Shown piece after piece: positions 22,001 through 35,690 of a stretch of DNA of 64,000 nt (position 1 is the first letter of the stretch; each line of letters opens with the position of its first letter). The stretch lies in NCBI GenBank assembly GCA_013398055.1, contig VZRS01009627.1:466592-530591 (forward strand). The letters run 5' to 3'. The position numbers and the translations under genes were made by a program. This stretch comes from Ifrita kowaldi. Its lineage: Eukaryota > Chordata > Aves > Passeriformes > Cinclosomatidae. Below the pieces are notes generated by a model. That model saw only the letters and a program-made list of their open reading frames with translations. It had not been told where the DNA came from and searched no databases.

Positions 22001-24730
22001 CCAAAACTAAGTTGGGAATCCATTAGTTCTTATGTCTAATGGTGCTTCTAAGTATGTATTGTGTCTGCTTCCTGGAAAGAACAGGAAGAGTTGGCATAGA
22101 CTTCTATAGGAGCAGGATATCATCTCTGAATACTTTCAACCAGTCAGTGCAGCCTATAAAAATTGAGATGCAGACCCTAAGAAAAATGGGAAGAGGGCTG
22201 GACAGAGAGAATTTTGCTCTTGATGGACTTTTCCAGAGTTAACTGCATCTGGATGCGTACCATGATTTTTATCTGTAAAAAACCCCCACACCTTAAATCA
22301 GATGCACCATATATGGCAAGACTGTTCTTTGGGCTGCTAAAGACTACTTGAAAGACTGTTTATTACAGCTATTAAAAGCCAACCTCAAAGTGCAAAGGAT
22401 AATACCTTTTCCGTGATTCATTTTCAAATATAACACGGATGTGGACAATTTCAGACAGGTCTGCTTTCTTCAACACTTTGTCAGGCACAGCTTCCCTACC
22501 TGTTTTGCATGCATATTTCTGGATAAATTATCTGTATGCAAAATCCTTCTTTCTAGGAATTACCAAACAAACACAAACTGAGAGACTCAAAAGAAATGGT
22601 TACGTTAGGCAAAGAGCTGGACACACCTGTGAGAGTTTCCTTCATAAACATTTAGCAGCTGCTCAAGAACATAAATACTCCAAACGCTTTTATTATCCAT
22701 TTCAAGATTGTGTCATTGCCATCTTTTTGTTAGCATGGCAAGAAATACCTCATTTAATGAAGCAGGCACTGATTAGCAGCAGCCAGTGTGGTACCACCTG
22801 GATATCTACTATGCCTACAGTTCACATCCCACTTCCATGAAATCAAGTTCAGTTTTGCCACTGACTTCTACGGAAGACTTCTACTTTCCTGTGATGTTTT
22901 CGATAAATCGTGGCTAGCAGTTTTCAATGTATTCTTAGCTGGTATGAATTCAGAACAAGTCTTCAGTGCAACCAGAAGATGATAGCTAATGCTATTCACC
23001 AGCCTCGCTGAAAAGTATCCCAAATCACACCAGCTGTGGATTAGCCAGGTTGTAAACCTAAACACAGCAGAGCAGTTACATTTAGCTTGAAGTTACTACT
23101 GAACAGCTGCTTCTGAACACACTTGCTTGTAGATTTTAACACTAGCAGGAGGGCATGGGAACTTGTGCGTTAGCTTTACAAGAACATAGCAAATTTAAAA
23201 AGGAAGTTTCAAATAGTGTTTAATCAGTGCGATATCTACATGTTTAAACACAGGAACTCATAAAACATGCTGTGTTCTTGTCAGCCACTTATGGCAAAGG
23301 TCCCATGCACAATTCATGTATTAACATCTCCCTGGATTACCTGAAACCCAGAGATCTCCCAACACAAGTAAATATTTTCATTTGGGACTGCTGGATTTAA
23401 CTGTTGGTTAAATCTCCTAGATTTTGTATTTTTTTAGGGACCAGAGTCTAGGAAAAGCCTGTGCTCTGGTCAAACTCTTGGCTTACACACAGTGCTAGGA
23501 GTGGGGTACAGCTGAGTTCTGCTCCCCTCCCTCTTCCAAGAAGGACAATAATTGTTGGCTGCATGACAACCCTTTTATCAGGTCAGTCTTTGAGTATTTT
23601 GTTCTGTACAGCCCTCACTGACTTCTGCCAGCTTGGACTGGGAGACCAAAGAGACATCGAGACAAACTCAGCCTCAGCTTCTGAAGGAACACGAGGACAT
23701 TCAAGCGAGTCCAAGTCACAAGTGAGCAGTTTGAGGCCACAGAGTAATGGAAAGCCAGTGTAAAAACCATAAAGCACACGGTTTCTCTAGCCAAAGTACA
23801 AGACAAATGATACCTCAAGCCCTAAAATTGTGTTTTGCAGCTTCAGACTGCGGAATACCTGAGCACTGCTGCAATAGGAAAACATAAGCCATAGCTATTG
23901 TCACTGGCACAAGATACTGCACACAGCATGGCAGAAAACAAAACTGTATTCACTTGTCAGCAAGTCGGGTTTGGGTCTATTTTTACTGCTAGAAAGCAGG
24001 AACAAGTTCTGCAGTAAATTAAATCCATCAAACCATGGGAGACCGGAGATCAGTCCAAAGTATGATGCAGGATGTCTTTGTTAATAATACTCACACCAAA
24101 ATCCGAAACCAAAATTTTGTGCTTGGACACCTCAAGTGAAAGTGTAATTAATCTTCATAACAGGACTTCACGTCCTGTTTTAAAATGAAAAAATTTGGAA
24201 TACATTTGGTATTGTGGAGCAAACACATGACTGGATGCTGAGCAAAGCAGAAAATTAAAATACTGAAATGCAAATTCTTGTTATTTTTCAGGGCTAAGAT
24301 TTCAGGAAGATTAACTGTGTAGTCCATAGCTGTTTTCTGGCCACAGATGTGACCTCTGCACATTTGTGATGCCAACATTATATAGGGTTTTATTGCCGTC
24401 TGAACCAGTTTTTTGTAGTCATGCATGAAGGTCTTATGACTTAGGTAGGACCACTTACTACTGCAGGGCAAAAATCCGCCTACCTAAATCTGTAGTGAGT
24501 ACTACTAACAGCAGAAAACTGGACATAGGAATAAAATCCTGATTTCCAGAAACCAAATTCCCTTTGACATCAGGTAAGCCCGGCTCTCCCCACAGAGCTC
24601 TCCATTCAACGTGGCTACACAATCTCCATCCACTAAAGTTTCAGACCACCAAGAAAACATTTATGTTTTTGTCCAGAATGCCATTGTTTTCCACATGACC
24701 TCAGCAGAAGAGATGTTTTGGCTGCCTCAC

Positions 24731-24905
24731 CTGCATCAGCAGCCGTGACCAGCAGCAGGTACTGCTCCTTGGCCTCCCGGTCCAGGCTCCGCACCAGGCG
24801 CAGCTCTCCACTGCTCGAGAGAGTGAAGGCTCCCTCCTCGTTGCCAGCCACCAGCACGTAGGTCAGCTTGCTGTTCAGCCCTTGGTCATCATCCCTTGCT
24901 ACAAC
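24731..24905 (-). CDS. FAT4: FAT4 exon (putative exon 6): central part of cadherin repeat 22
   Basis: This 175 nt exon runs from acceptor TTGTGTAG|GTTGTAG to donor GATGCAG|GTGAGG. It enters in phase 0 and leaves in phase 1. It encodes VVARDDDQGLNSKLTYVLVAG, then FTLSSSGELRLVRSLDREA and LLLVTAADAG: the DxD calcium site, the 'LDRE' turn and the AxDxG strand of one cadherin repeat. It joins exon 5 exactly at VILQ|VVARDD and exon 7 at AADAG|SPALTG. The exon is clearly more GC-rich than its introns. Confidence 0.95.
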
Positions 24906-25629
24906 CTACACAAGCAAAGCAAACAGAAGAGATATCAAAGACCTGATGAGCGCAGGAGGTCTGTAAAATTATGCTGGGATAGAGGAAACATTCTCTATGA
25001 TAACAATCCAAATTAACGGGTTGAATTAATGCAAATGCAACAACTCAGCTGTAATTGTCAAAAAATACTTAACACAGTGGTGGTGAATTTAAAAAAACAC
25101 AATTTGAAAATATTAAATAGTTGATTACCTATTTTTCTCGAGCATAAATACAGAAAAACTGTGTTGGGGCTCAGTGAAAACCACAAATGACCTGGTATAG
25201 ACTAAGCTCTGTATGAGAGCAAGCACTGCACGTCCTGCTGTCAGAATCCATTTAGTTCTCTCTCAATATTTGGCACACAGCCTCATCCCATGTAGGCAAT
25301 GACCAGATTGAGAGATTTGTTGCATGGAAGTTGAGAATGAGATGAGAGATAGAGCAGACTCTTAAAGTCCCAGTGGAGGTGTGAGGATAGGTAGGGAAAA
25401 CACAAACAGAACTCCAAAGCATAATATTAACTTTTGGTCAAAAAACCCGCACCCACACAAACAAAAAGGAAAACAAGCCAACAATGACTGCAAGTTCAAT
25501 TAAAGCCAAGAGGCAACTTTTCCATTGTTTTGCCCCTTTTTAATTTTGGAGGAAGGACACTGGGCATTAATACCATGTAGGCATGCTACTTATTGTCAGA
25601 GATACATATTTATCGCTGAATGTACCCAC
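24906..25629 (-). other. FAT4: FAT4 intron between exons 6 and 5
   Basis: This is the shortest intron in view, at 724 bp. The minus-strand donor is CTTCAG|GTGGGT (GT at 25629-25628) and the acceptor is at 24907-24906. No repeat, exon or RNA gene was recognised. Confidence 0.85.
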
Positions 25630-26552
25630 CTGAAGAATAACTTTTGGGAGCGTCTCCAAATTCTCGGGGACGTTCACGGAGTAGGGAGAAAGCTCAAATG
25701 TGGGAGTGAAATCATTAACGTCCTTCAGAACAATACTGACTGTTGTGGTATCGGTCCTGGGGCTGCTCCCGCGGTCAGATGACTGAACAGTCAGTGTGTA
25801 GGAGGGCTTCTTCTCTCTATCCAAAGGCTTGGCCACAGTTATCACCCCCGTCACAGAATCGATCCGAAACTCATTGTTGGCATCTCCGCTCACGATGGCA
25901 TAGCGGACCTGCCCGTTTGTCCCTTCATCTGCATCCGTAGCCGACACCTGGATCAAATCCGTCCCTGTCAAAGTATTTTCTGACACCTCTACTTTGTAAA
26001 GCTTTTGGGCAAAGAGTGGGTTGTTGTCATTAATGTCCAGGACTATCACCACCACATCGGTAGACGAAGAAAGGGATGGCTGGCCCTTGTCTGTGGCTAC
26101 CACAGTCAAGGTGTAATTGGCCACGGCTTCTCTGTCGAGCTCCCCGGTGAGCCTCACTTCCCCATCGATGGTGCCGATGCTGAACTTGTTTCCCAGAGGT
26201 CGGAGCAGGCTGTACTCGATGTAGCTGTTGGGACCACTGTCGGGATCAGTTGCCTGTGCTTTGAACACCACCGTATCTATGGGCGTGTTCTCGGGGACGT
26301 AGGTCAGCTTAGGGGAGATAAAGCTCGGAGGGCTGTCGTTCACATCCAGCAGAATGATCGAAACTTGGGCTGTGCTGGTGTACCTGGAGGCTGGGAGGGG
26401 GGCCATGTCGTGGACTTGCACGACGAGGCTGTAGAAGGACTGGCTTTCCCGATCCAGAGGCTGCCGGATGCTCAGCACCCCGCTGTTGTCGATGCCGAAC
26501 TGCCCCGCGCTGTCCCCGGACGCGATGCTGAAGGACAGCTGAGAGTTGGGGC
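25630..26552 (-). CDS. FAT4: FAT4 exon (putative exon 5): rest of cadherin 19, repeats 20 and 21, start of 22
   Basis: This 923 nt exon runs from acceptor CCCCAACCAG|GCCCCA to donor ATTCTTCAG|GTGGGT. It enters in phase 1 and leaves in phase 0. Three inter-repeat calcium linkers appear in order: DVNDSPPSF (end of 19), DINDNNPLF (end of 20) and DVNDFTPTF (end of 21, with F in place of the usual N). The strands carry the standard LDRE and AxDxG signatures (PLDRESQSF, ELDREAVANY, PLDREKKPSY, ATDKGQPSL, SSDRGSSP). The exon ends in the opening strand of repeat 22 (YSVNVPENLETLPKVILQ). No stop or indel was seen. Confidence 0.96.
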
Positions 26553-29500
26553 CTGGTTGGGGAGGGAGAAGAAAGGTAGATAATGTGACTTCATCCCACA
26601 GACCTAGGTATCAGTATTTCTGGCCTTGTTTCCACAGGAAATTTTCCTTCATTTTCCTATGGAAATGAACCATGCGGTTCCTATACAACCACGTTAAGTG
26701 TTCAGCCTCCTCATCACCATTTTTGAATCCATCAGCTAATTTCAGGCAAGTTTCAGAGCGCAGCAGAAATCTTTGAAATGATTATTTTCTGACAAGATAA
26801 TATTCATGAAAGAGAGAGGGAGGATGTTAATTGGAGAGGCCGCAGAGGGAACGTCTGGCAGGGTTCATCTCTGCATTTCAGTCAGCAGGAGCTGCACAGT
26901 GGCACCACAAGTAATTTTTCCCCATGTAAAATGGTTGGGGATAAAGGATTTGAAGGGTTTTCCTTCAGAAACCAAGACTCAGTAGTCCTGCTGCTCATTG
27001 AACATCTGGTTTCCTCCGTTATTCCCCGTTCAACTAAGCAACATTATTATTAATGTAATTATTTCATGAATTCTTCCACTCAATTAAAAAAGCCACAAGC
27101 AGAAACTCCCAAGCCTAGCTGGAGCAAGCCAAGAGTGAATACTGGGGAAAGGTATGCTTCCCATATATGGCATGGTATTCCAAAATATCAGATGAACAGC
27201 CCTCACTCATCTCATGATCAAAACACAACTAGCAATTATGGTCAGGGGAGAGATTTATCATTCCTGTAAGGGAAATACATCCTGAACCTGGACCGGGCTG
27301 TGAAATATCCTTACATATTCCACGTAGGAAACAATGTGTGTTATTGCTTCGATTCCACAGTTCACCCTAAACAACTAATTATTGAAACATCCAACTGTGA
27401 AACAAGTTTCTTCTCCTCTATCCTACTCCTATTTTAATAAATTTCAAAATTTTTTTCTTGTTTTGCGTATTCAAGACTGTGTTTAGGATTAGTAAACTAA
27501 CCAAACATTAGCTACTAATTTACCCCTCAAACTAGCTTGTTCATGCAAAGAAACCAAGCTGCCCATTTCACTGATTGCTGTGAATTTTGTCATTTTTACT
27601 CAGAAGCACTTTTCTCTCCGAGTGAATTGCTTTGATAATAAAATTATTCCTGCATTAGACTTATTAATCTCTGCTGTTTATTATGCTCAGACTTGAGAAA
27701 TCTAGTCTTACATGTGGCTACTCTAATTGGCATCTTTCCCTCTCTCTTTTTACTCTTGTAGGAGTTGAATTATAAAATGAATAGAACGAAACATGAAAGA
27801 CAAAATATTTGAATGCAATTAATTAATACATTTATCTGCCAGATATTAGTGTTTCTCCATTACTTTGATCAAGTGAAGGATGGTGAAAGTTTAATGCTAC
27901 TCCGCTTTTTGTTCAGTTCTATTTTCAAATTACTAATTATATGGATGAAAGTCTTGATTTCAGTAAAGTACTTTCTGGCAATTCAAGATGTTTGTTGATT
28001 TTTGGAGATGGGTAGGATTTGGGTTCTGCAAAAGAAAATGACTTTAAAAAATAGTCTGTTTCCTCCCCCACCTCCCACCCCAGTGTTTTCTATGGTGTTT
28101 ATTCCTAAGAAAAAATTAGTTTGCTCTTCCTTATCACCTCCATGAACCTTTCATTCTTTGTCCTGTATTCTCATGGGTTTCCATGCTGGTAATGCTAATA
28201 TAAATTAAACTGTGAAACAGAAGAGTTGCCTAAATATCAGTGGAGCCAGGAAGGCCACTTAATGAACTATTCTTTTTTTTTAACACAGCATGCCAAGCTG
28301 GCATTGTGCACCTTGTCCATCCTCCCTTCCAAGGTTTGGAACTGGGCTTTTCTTAGGGAGACTGTAGGGACATCCTCTTTGTTGAACTTTAGGTTTATTT
28401 AATCCAGTGCTTAATCTGATAAAACACTGAAAGGACAGACATGGAGTCACCAATTTCATGATAAGATTCTAAAGGGTTTTGTTTCTATTTTTATTTATTT
28501 ACTAATGAGACTAAAAAGAGACCCAACAAAACTACTTCCCTTCTGCCATTCTATAAATATCTGTAGAGTTTAGCTGAGAAATTACACCAGCTTTGCCTGG
28601 AGGAATACCTTACCATACTTTTTAACAAACGGACAAATGCGTGTGTGCTTTCCTCTGAGATTTTTTCTGTTAATTCTTTGAAAAAAAAAAAAATCTGAAT
28701 CTCAAAATGAATGTCTTTAAGGCAACTGAGTTCTTTCATATATATTATTATATTACTACATTATTAAATATCCAAGAGCTGTAGCTGATATTTACTATGG
28801 ATCTGTATATGAAACAGTCGAAGCTGAGATAAACAGCTGCTGTTTCCCAAGGGGTCTGCTGAACAAGAAAATGAAAATTGAAGCAGTTTCACTATCACCA
28901 TAGTTCTGTCCTTTATCAGTGTTTCTCCTAAAACAACAGCCATACCTCATTATAAAACAATGTCTTTTCAGAGCTCCTTCAAACTATGGGATCATGTAAC
29001 ATAAATAATCAACGAAATTATATTTGCATTGAGTGCATTATCTGCGAGCACATGGAGAAGAGTATAATACCAGCACTAGCTATTTCTGTGCTCTAGATAA
29101 ATATAAGACAACACAAGATAACAAGTTTGAGCTTGAAACAGAAACAACAATAGATCATAACATTTGCTTAAGTTACAGTCTTATGGGAGAACTCAACCTG
29201 GCATGCTCTTGGAATGATATTTCTGCCCTATTAATTTAAATCCAGCCTGCTAGAAAAGCAAGTGTGCCAGAAAATATAAAAGGCAAGATATCTGACTTCT
29301 CGTTGCATTGCTCCTCAAATACTCCTTGATAACTGAGTGTGTGATGAATGGGAATTGATACGTCAGTGCTATGATATAGTTCCCATCCACTGAGCACAGA
29401 TGGAAATTAATGTATGAGGTGCAAGAGAAAAGGAAAACAGACCCATAATGGTGAAGTGAAATTAACTTCCAAAAAGATTTGAAACCAAGTGTTGTAGTCT

Positions 29501-30651
29501 TGACAGGAAAATAAGAAATAAAGGAGGAGATAGACACAAACCCATTTATCTACAAGTCTGAAGGAACAATCCCTTCCCTGGGTATGCATGATACAAGCAC
29601 AAGTTCCTCCTCCAACTTATGTTTAGTTTACATAAAATAAAAGCCTTAACAAGTGTGGTGAAAGAGAGATTCATGCAAGAACAGCCAGTATCACAAAGTT
29701 CTGACTTCTGATTTGTTTGCTTATCTTATGGAATCTCTTCTCCCTTCCTCAGTTTGATCTCAAAACCAGTTACACGATTTTTACCATGGAAAGTTCCATC
29801 CATCAGCGCAAAATTTATCTCCCCACAAAAATGTTGGAGTTCAAAAACTCAGCATTTCCTGAGGAAAAACTGCTTTACTCAGTAATCTTGATAGGGTCAG
29901 TCAATTTAGGTGCACAAACGGGATTCCTCGAAGCATGTAGGTGCTTTGTCCTTGAACGACATTTCAGCATGAGACACTTCCACGGGCTCCACTGAGCCCC
30001 TGTCAAGTTGAGAGGAGACAAGGTTGCTCAACATGTCACAAAAATAACCTTCACCTGAAAAGTCACTGTGAGTATTATGAAGAGTTTTGCATTAAGTCAC
30101 ACTGGGTAATGTCTGTGGACACTTCGGAAAATGCAGTACACAACGGAATGATGTTTATGTATTTTATGATCATCTTCTATAATTATTCTTGCTTGGGCAC
30201 AAACTGTATGGCAAATTGGTTAAGCAAGCTATAAAAATTGTACCTTTTACTCTCCAACACATTAACACCTTCTAGATGCCATATACAATCCCAGTATTAA
30301 AGCTTATTTTAATGAGAAATTTTCCCAAGATCTCTTTCAACAAGTTTTTTTAACCTCCACTATCAACACCTTGTAGACAACAATTGTCTTCATGATAGAC
30401 TTACAAGTTACAGTACAGTTATGATGACTGCAGATAACATCTGATATTACCACAACCATCTTTAGAATTTATAATAAACTTTCAGAAAAAGAGTTGGCAG
30501 ACGTAGGTCTAATTTAAATGTGAATTTAAGCATATGAGAGCAGCGACCTACAGGTAGCCCTAATTTTCCCTCTTTAGTAAGTCTTCTAACAGGTTGCTAA
30601 GCTGAAACACAGCCTTACAGTCACAGATACAGAATGTGAGGGAGCTCCTAC
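26553..30651 (-). other. FAT4: FAT4 intron between exons 5 and 4
   Basis: This 4099 bp intron is AT-rich, with a 13-base A run near 28680-28692. Minus-strand donor GATGATG|GTAGGA and acceptor CCCCAACCAG bound it. I saw no CR1 tail, exon or RNA gene. Confidence 0.8.
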
Positions 30652-31002
30652 CATCATCGGCATCGGTGACGCTGAAGTTGAGGATGGCGGATCCCGGGGG
30701 CAGGTTCTCCATCAAGGAAGTGCTGTAGGAGGCCATGCTGAACACGGGCGGGTTGTCATTGACATCCAGGATGTTGAAGTACACCCTGATGGCCGTGGAC
30801 TGGCCTCCCCCATCCTCAGCACGGACGGTGAGGATGTAGTACTGCTGTGCTTCATAGTCCAGGGCCCGGGTCAGGTTGAAGACCCCAGTGACGGGATTCA
30901 GGAAGAAGATTCCCTCTTCATCATCCTCGCTTACGGTGTACGTGATCTCCCCGTTGACACCCGAGTCATCATCAGTGGCAAGAATGGCTGCCACCAAGGA
31001 AC
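30652..31002 (-). CDS. FAT4: FAT4 exon (putative exon 4): rest of cadherin repeat 18, start of 19
   Basis: This 351 nt exon is phase 1 at both ends, so skipping it would keep the frame (loss of 117 residues). The acceptor is GTGCTGTGCAG|GTTCCT and the donor GATGATG|GTAGGA. It encodes SLVAAILATDDDSGVNGEIT, then FFLNPVTGVFNLTRALDYEA, RAEDGGGQSTA and the linker DVNDNPPVF, followed by the opening of repeat 19 (LMENLPPGSAILNFSVTDADD). The acidic DDDSG and DADD motifs are calcium ligands. The split codons give G on both sides. Confidence 0.95.
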
Positions 31003-32709
31003 CTGCACAGCACAACAGCAGAGCACCATCAGGCACTTGCAACAGGCAGCTCCCTGGGCTGCCCAGAGCCAGCTCAGCACCAAGCAGATCCACAGATGAG
31101 AGATGTCCTCCAAGAGAAATTCAAGCCTCAACATTGTCTGAATAACTATTGCAAAAGGTTTTTCAAAGCTGAAAGGGACAACATATTCTTGCTTTATGGG
31201 GCTACTCAAACACCATAAGAAATGGCCAGGAATGGTTTTTATCTGTATGCAGATTAGACATCAACAGGGGCAAAAATACCTTTTCTCCTGCTAGGTATTG
31301 TCATTCTATGACTCAAAGGACCCTCTCATTGTCGCAGACAATCACAAGTTCTGGAACCTTCTAGATATTTCTTTCCAAATGCAGAAACCAAAATATGAGT
31401 ACATACCACATATCCCAGCTCTGCTTTTTGGAACAGTGCCTTTGCAGGGTAACTGCGGTTAGAAAACGAGAAACCTTATAGGGGTCCGTTCTCCACTGTT
31501 TTCTGAAATTCAACGCCCTGTGAATTTGTGCCAGTGTTTTCATTTCTGCATAGCTGCCCTCGCATGACTGACCTATCTGACTAGAGTTTGGAAATCAAGT
31601 GTCACTTTTTAGTATTTCGAACACTAATTATAATTAAGATCAGCTCATTTCCAAGAAAATAAAACATTAAATTTCCTTTCCCTGGAACCAGATGAACTAC
31701 GTGCAGCACAGTTAACTATTTTCAAGCAACGTGGTAATGAAAACTGCTTATATCATCGGAACAAAGAAGAGTGCTATAACCCCCTCTAATCCAGCTGGAT
31801 ATGCTGGTATCTTTCACACCCCTTTGATTAGCTCAAGATCTAATGTTTCTTTAACTGCAAGGGGAATGGGGATTACTCTCTGGGATAGAAAGTGGAACCT
31901 TGAAGGGGAAACCTCACAGTTCTTCCCCTCTGGGTGAGCCTGCCAGCTGCTCCAGGACTGCTGGAGAGCAGAACAGGAGAAGATGCAGTGCTTTAAGAGA
32001 AAATCAGCCTATTTGTTCCTTCAGCATCCATCACTGCTAAGCTGGGTATAAAGCACTAATGTACACCCTATAAATGACTAACGAGAGAAGTCTCATTTTA
32101 ATGTGGAGGGAATTAGGCTTGCCTTTTCCAGGGTTATTCCTGCTAAAACAGACCAAGACTCAAGGCTCTGACAGAAGAGAGCATGGCTGGGGAGCAGCAC
32201 CCAAAGCACTCTGTGCTATACAGACATCTCAATTACTTTCAGATCAGATTCCTGAGGCACAGCTGATTGCGCTGCAAACTTTTAATGCAAAACACCACCA
32301 AATTTTGGGACAGGGACTGTGGGGCAGAGTGCAAAAGTTTGAGGCACGGGGGTGATCTTGGTTATCCCAAACTGAGACTCCCATGCTATGAAAGCCCTAA
32401 TAAAAGCTTAAAAGCTATCACCATGTCATTTGCATCTCCTTGGTTTATTCACATTTTACAATAAGCTTCTAAGATGCTACTGGCAGATACTGCTTTTGCA
32501 CTAGCACTCTGTATAAAATCATGGAAGCAATATTCATTTTTCACCTGGAGTCATGTAATAGACTATTTGAAAACACTTCTTGATCTAAACATTTTCTAGT
32601 TCATAACCCACCTTTCAAGCATCAAAACACTCTTGAATATGAGACCACCTTAAAAAGAAGAAAACAACCACTTGAGAGGTCAGTGGTCATACTTCCATTT
32701 CCTGTTTAC
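31003..32709 (-). other. FAT4: FAT4 intron between exons 4 and 3
   Basis: This 1707 bp intron has donor CACTCCAG|GTAAAC and acceptor GTGCTGTGCAG. No mobile element, exon or RNA gene was recognised. Confidence 0.82.
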
Positions 32710-32971
32710 CTGGAGTGGCATCTTCTGGGATGTCAAAGGAGTACACCGGCCTGGAGAACTTGGGGATGTGGTCATTAACGTCGCTGACAGTGATGTTGAT
32801 CCTCATGTCTGAGGACTGCAGGCCGTCGTCAGCACGGACCAGCAGGGAGTACTTGGAGCGGCGCTCCCGGTCCAGGCGCTTGGTGGCTATCAGCTCCCCT
32901 GACTCGGGGTCAATGTGGAAGCTATCATCTGCACCGCTGATGATGGTGTATGTGACCAGGGCATTGGCTCC
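32710..32971 (-). CDS. FAT4: FAT4 exon (putative exon 3): rest of cadherin repeat 17, start of 18
   Basis: This 262 nt exon runs from acceptor TTTTGACGTAG|GGAGCC to donor CACTCCAG|GTAAAC. It enters in phase 0 and leaves in phase 1. It reads GANALVTYTIISGADDSF, then IDPESGELIATKRLDRE, LLVRADDGLQSSDM, the linker DVNDHIPKF and the opening of repeat 18 (YSFDIPEDATPG). It joins exon 2 at MDADE|GANALV, completing the DxD-E-GxNA calcium motif across the intron. The GC-rich third codon positions contrast with the surrounding intron. Confidence 0.95.
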
Positions 32972-35690
32972 CTACGTCAAAACAGAAGTGGTCAAATCGC
33001 ATTATTTGCCAGGAAAACCACATCATAACTTGCAGTAAGACAAGGATCGTTCCAGTAACTGCACTTGGAGATTATTTTTCAGAACAGTTTCCTTTCATAA
33101 ACAGCCTTCCTGCCCAGTCCCTGCTTCAGTGCCACAGTAAAGACACATACGCACACAGTTTTTGAGATGTGAAATGACGAGATTACTCAGATACTTTGTG
33201 CTCCACTGTTCATAAAAGGATTTCAGTCAATCGATACCAAAAAACTCTGTTACCTGTTTTAGTTTCAAGCCAGCATCACCGACCAGTGTGACATCTTAAT
33301 AAGGATCAATGTTTATTCTTTTTTTATGTTTGAAGGTTAAATTAAACCTCTGGCAGTGGGATCAGCTCTGCCTTTCTCGCTCTCTGGAGATGGGATGGAG
33401 GGAGCAGGAGAGGGAGGGAGGGAGGGATGGAAGGAGGGGGTGACCTGAGGCAGCCATGGGGCAGCTCTTCCAGCTGCCACGCATGGCAAGGGCCACAGCT
33501 CATGGTCAGGAGGAACTCATGGAGGCCGTGCTTGCAGCAGCCCTCAAAGGTCAGTTTCTGCATGGATATATATTCACCCCCGTAAATAAAAAGCCCCAAA
33601 GTGACAAATCACACATCATTAAAATCACAGTTCTGATCTCTTGGGTTGTGCTGCAAGTCAAAAGCGTTTGCTTTTGGGTCAAAAAATTTCCTTTGCTCTT
33701 GGGGGTGAAAAAAAAAAAGTATTCATGTGGACTTTGAGCATTTTGGTTAAAAGGAAAATTGAGAAAAAATAATGTTACATAGAAAAATGTCATGTACTTC
33801 TTTTTCCAAGACAGGCTTAAGGATGCTGAAGGTTTGGTAGCCTCTAACATCAGATACAGCACCTAAACCCTGTGTGCTGATGGTGCCTGGAAATGCAAGC
33901 AGATATTTACTGTGCCCTCCTCTGGTGCCAGGCCAGAGCTCAGGTTTCACAGCTGAAACCTGCTGCTGACACGCCAGTGGCACTTGTGCAATGAACAGCA
34001 GATCAAAGAGATCAGGCAGAAAGGAATTCTATGGGTGTTTCAAATACTCCTGCCTAAAAAAGCAAATTAACAGAGATAAGCACCTGCTCTTATTTGTGAG
34101 AGGAGACACAAGCAGTAGTTACCTGACCTTACCAGAGTGCCCCGTGCCAAACTTTCTCTCTGGGGTGTTGTTTCAAAGAGTCAGACTAAGCTAGCTGATA
34201 AAAGGAAATTTAGAGAGAAAACAGGCTTCTGCAGATGCCCAGCCCTGAAGAGCTGAGTGCAGTGCTTCAGCTGTGTGCTCAGGTGTGCCTAGGGGCTGTC
34301 ACACGCTTTCCTCCAATTGTGTGGCTTAGCCATCACATCTCATGAGAGTTTTCAGAGGTGACCACATTCCTCACCCCGTGTTTGACCAGCCAGAGTCCTA
34401 ACAGAGTGCAGCTAAAACCACAGCCATGTGTGATACTGGTTTATACTGTGTCCTCAACTTCAAAAATGGGGGCGGGGAATAAAAAGGAATCTTGACCCTA
34501 AACTGCACATTGCTAGGAAAATTCGGGCTCTTTGTAAAGAGTTTGAGTTACAAATGTTCTGGTAGGGAAATTGAAATCATTCCTTTTGATAAAAAGGCTG
34601 ACTGATTTCTCTCTAAGGTAACAAATCACTTTCCACTGGACAGAGTGTTTCAGAATGGGTAACAGATTAGGTGCAGTTCAGGAATGGTTAAAAAGAGGCT
34701 GGAGCACAAGATACTGCTATAATCTTAGATATATTTGCCATACCACACCAAAGAGTGGTAGTTCAGTATTTACTGCTTCCTAAAATAAAGACAAACAGCT
34801 AGAATTTTTGTAACAGAAGTGCACCTTTCCAAAACCCTGGGTTTTGTCTGTATATCAGGCTACTACTGGAAAATAAAGAGAAAACCAAAATATTTACAAT
34901 CACATTTGCACCCTTCCCGGGGGTGTTCCCGCGGTTCCCTCTGTAGTAGTAAGATTAAGTACACCAATTAACAATCACAGGAAGACTAACCAAGCTAACA
35001 CAAAAAACGCCAGGAATAAAATTCTCTTGAGGAGGTTGAATTGCCCTATTATTTACAAGCAAGAACTGCTTGTTGTTTTCAAGTGTAACTTCATATTTTA
35101 ACGATAACACAAACTTTTTGCATGATTCTATTGACTTTTTAGGCCTTTCCCTTGTGGAAAGAAACAGTTCAAGTAAACAAAAATAACATGATTAACATTT
35201 TTTTAACTTAAGTTTCCAAAATAAATGAATGCATCAACAGCATTTTAAGTTCTTCATAGCACCTTAGTTGCATCATTCTCACAGTAATGAATCTAAGTGG
35301 GCAAAACTATTTTGCAAACAGGTTCATGTACAGAGCACGCATTTAAGCATTATTTATTTTCCCCTCTTTTTGGCAGAACAAAACATTCTTTTGGAAGGGA
35401 TAATATTGATCTTTGTTAGGTCTAGTCAAAGGGAAAGCAGGCATTATCAGAATTTTTCTTGTTCTCCAAGGCTCGCCTCAGAATAATTTTATTGCACACC
35501 TTGGAACTGGGCTCAACTACAACATCTTGCTTAAGTTAGTTTAGACCTCCATGATACTGGACAGAATTTTGTGAACGACTGCCATGATTCCTAAGGCCAA
35601 GCTCACACAAAGGGATGAAGGGAACAGGTAAAAACATGTCCAGAATGGCGCTTTTAGTACCAACATTCAAAACTGAGACCATGCTCCTAC
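32972..35690 (-). other. FAT4: FAT4 intron between exons 3 and 2
   Basis: This 2719 bp intron runs from donor GATGAG|GTAGGA to acceptor TTTTGACGTAG. It carries a purine-rich GGGA microsatellite with a G-quadruplex motif (33391-33440). No exon, RNA gene or CR1 tail was recognised elsewhere in it. Confidence 0.82.
33391..33440 (+). repeat. GGGA-rich purine microsatellite
   Basis: The tract contains four consecutive GGGA units at 33412-33427 within a longer G/A-rich run. Four G3 runs with one-base loops fit the G-quadruplex consensus on the + strand, which is the non-transcribed C-rich complement's partner. The FAT4 pre-mRNA would carry the C-rich strand. Confidence 0.8.

Larger units (their letters stand above)
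10864..24730 (-). other. FAT4: FAT4 intron between exons 7 and 6 (13.9 kb)
   Basis: This is the second-largest intron in view, and I found no coding exon in it. It contains an 18-base A run at 11060-11077, a putative conserved element near 12640-12960, a 73 bp inverted-repeat element at 13673-13745, a CR1 fragment at 17691-17897, an inverted repeat at 18942-19017 and a short duplicated segment at 19452 and 20972. The open frames of 60-140 codons scattered through it show no family signature, no splice context and no neighbouring exons, so I treat them as chance. Confidence 0.8.
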
